This document shows, piece after piece, positions 63,767 to 64,000 of a stretch of DNA of 64,000 nucleotides. The stretch comes from Hypomesus transpacificus (lineage: Eukaryota > Chordata > Actinopteri > Osmeriformes > Osmeridae). The stretch spans positions 12,501 through 76,500 of the forward strand of contig NW_025813794.1 of NCBI RefSeq assembly GCF_021917145.1, in the 5' to 3' direction. A program made the position numbers and the translations under genes. Positions within the stretch are counted from its first letter, which is position 1; each line of letters starts with the position of its first letter. The notes below the pieces were generated by a model, which made no database searches, was not told the origin of the DNA, and saw only the letters and a program-made list of their open reading frames with translations.

Positions 63767-64000
63767 GTAATTACCACACCACAACTGTCCCACCATTACC
63801 CATAGGTGGCGCTACATTCCACGCCCTAAAGCACAAAGGCTTTCTGGAATGGATAGGCTAACCAAGCCCCCTCCCTTCACTCCTTGGGTTGAAATAAAGG
63901 CCCTTGTGGATCTTGATGGTATTATATTTCAGATTTGGTATCCCATTGGTAATTCTGCAGCATAGATTTTTCTATACAGTTCCAATTTGTCAAGAATATA

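Larger units (their letters stand above)
59462..64000. repeat. Composite unit U12 (class E), cut by window edge
   Basis: Class E. It shares the gatgcatcttt variant and long TA tract with U8, and the acataaagg variant with U3 and U5. The right tail runs to the window edge about 100 bases before the expected unit end, so the array likely continues. Confidence 0.87.

Overview
The window looks like repeat-rich nuclear DNA of a ray-finned fish. Supporting signs are a tandem array of eukaryotic tRNA-Pro genes, an APE-type LINE, a hAT element with the familiar CAGGGGTGTCAAAC terminus, and a LINE tail encoding the fish-typical GRPRGRPRTRWRD string. No ordinary host protein gene is visible. The species cannot be fixed from the sequence.

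Layout. (1) 1-3535: tandem array of about 336-bp units, each with one minus-strand tRNA-Pro gene. There are ten whole genes plus a stub at the window edge. Anticodons AGG and TGG mostly alternate. Each unit also holds a shrunken relic of a second tRNA-Pro. (2) 3536-4418: fragment of a non-coding interspersed repeat with two internal subrepeats. (3) 4419-5400: minisatellite whose monomer carries a perfect 7-bp-stem hairpin. (4) 5401-64000: a macrosatellite of twelve head-to-tail composite units, called U1-U12 here, 3.6-6.0 kb each. Every unit is the same non-coding repeat carrying one broken minus-strand LINE (AP endonuclease plus reverse transcriptase).

The units fall into two diagnostic classes, Q (RT residues IDNQYKG) and E (IDNEYKG), which largely alternate: Q, Q/E recombinant, E, Q, E, Q, E, E, Q, E, Q, E. 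Four units (U1, U2, U9, U11) share a 1.09-kb insert with a 6-bp target duplication. U4 and U6 share a deletion of the LINE 3' part. U8 holds a private hAT, and U9 a private LINE-tail fragment inside its 1.09-kb insert. A dimer of 8,296 bp (U4+U5) is repeated almost exactly as U6+U7.

How it fits together. The main LINE-killing lesions inspected recur in the same places across units, so the array most likely grew as DNA (unequal exchange or conversion) from an already dead founder, not by retrotransposition. The only elements likely to be functional are some of the tRNA-Pro genes. About five of ten look sound; the others carry changes in the T arm, A box or acceptor stem. The most interesting features are the dimeric macrosatellite with its recombinant units, the alternating-isoacceptor tRNA array with embedded relics, and the unclassified 1.09-kb insert.
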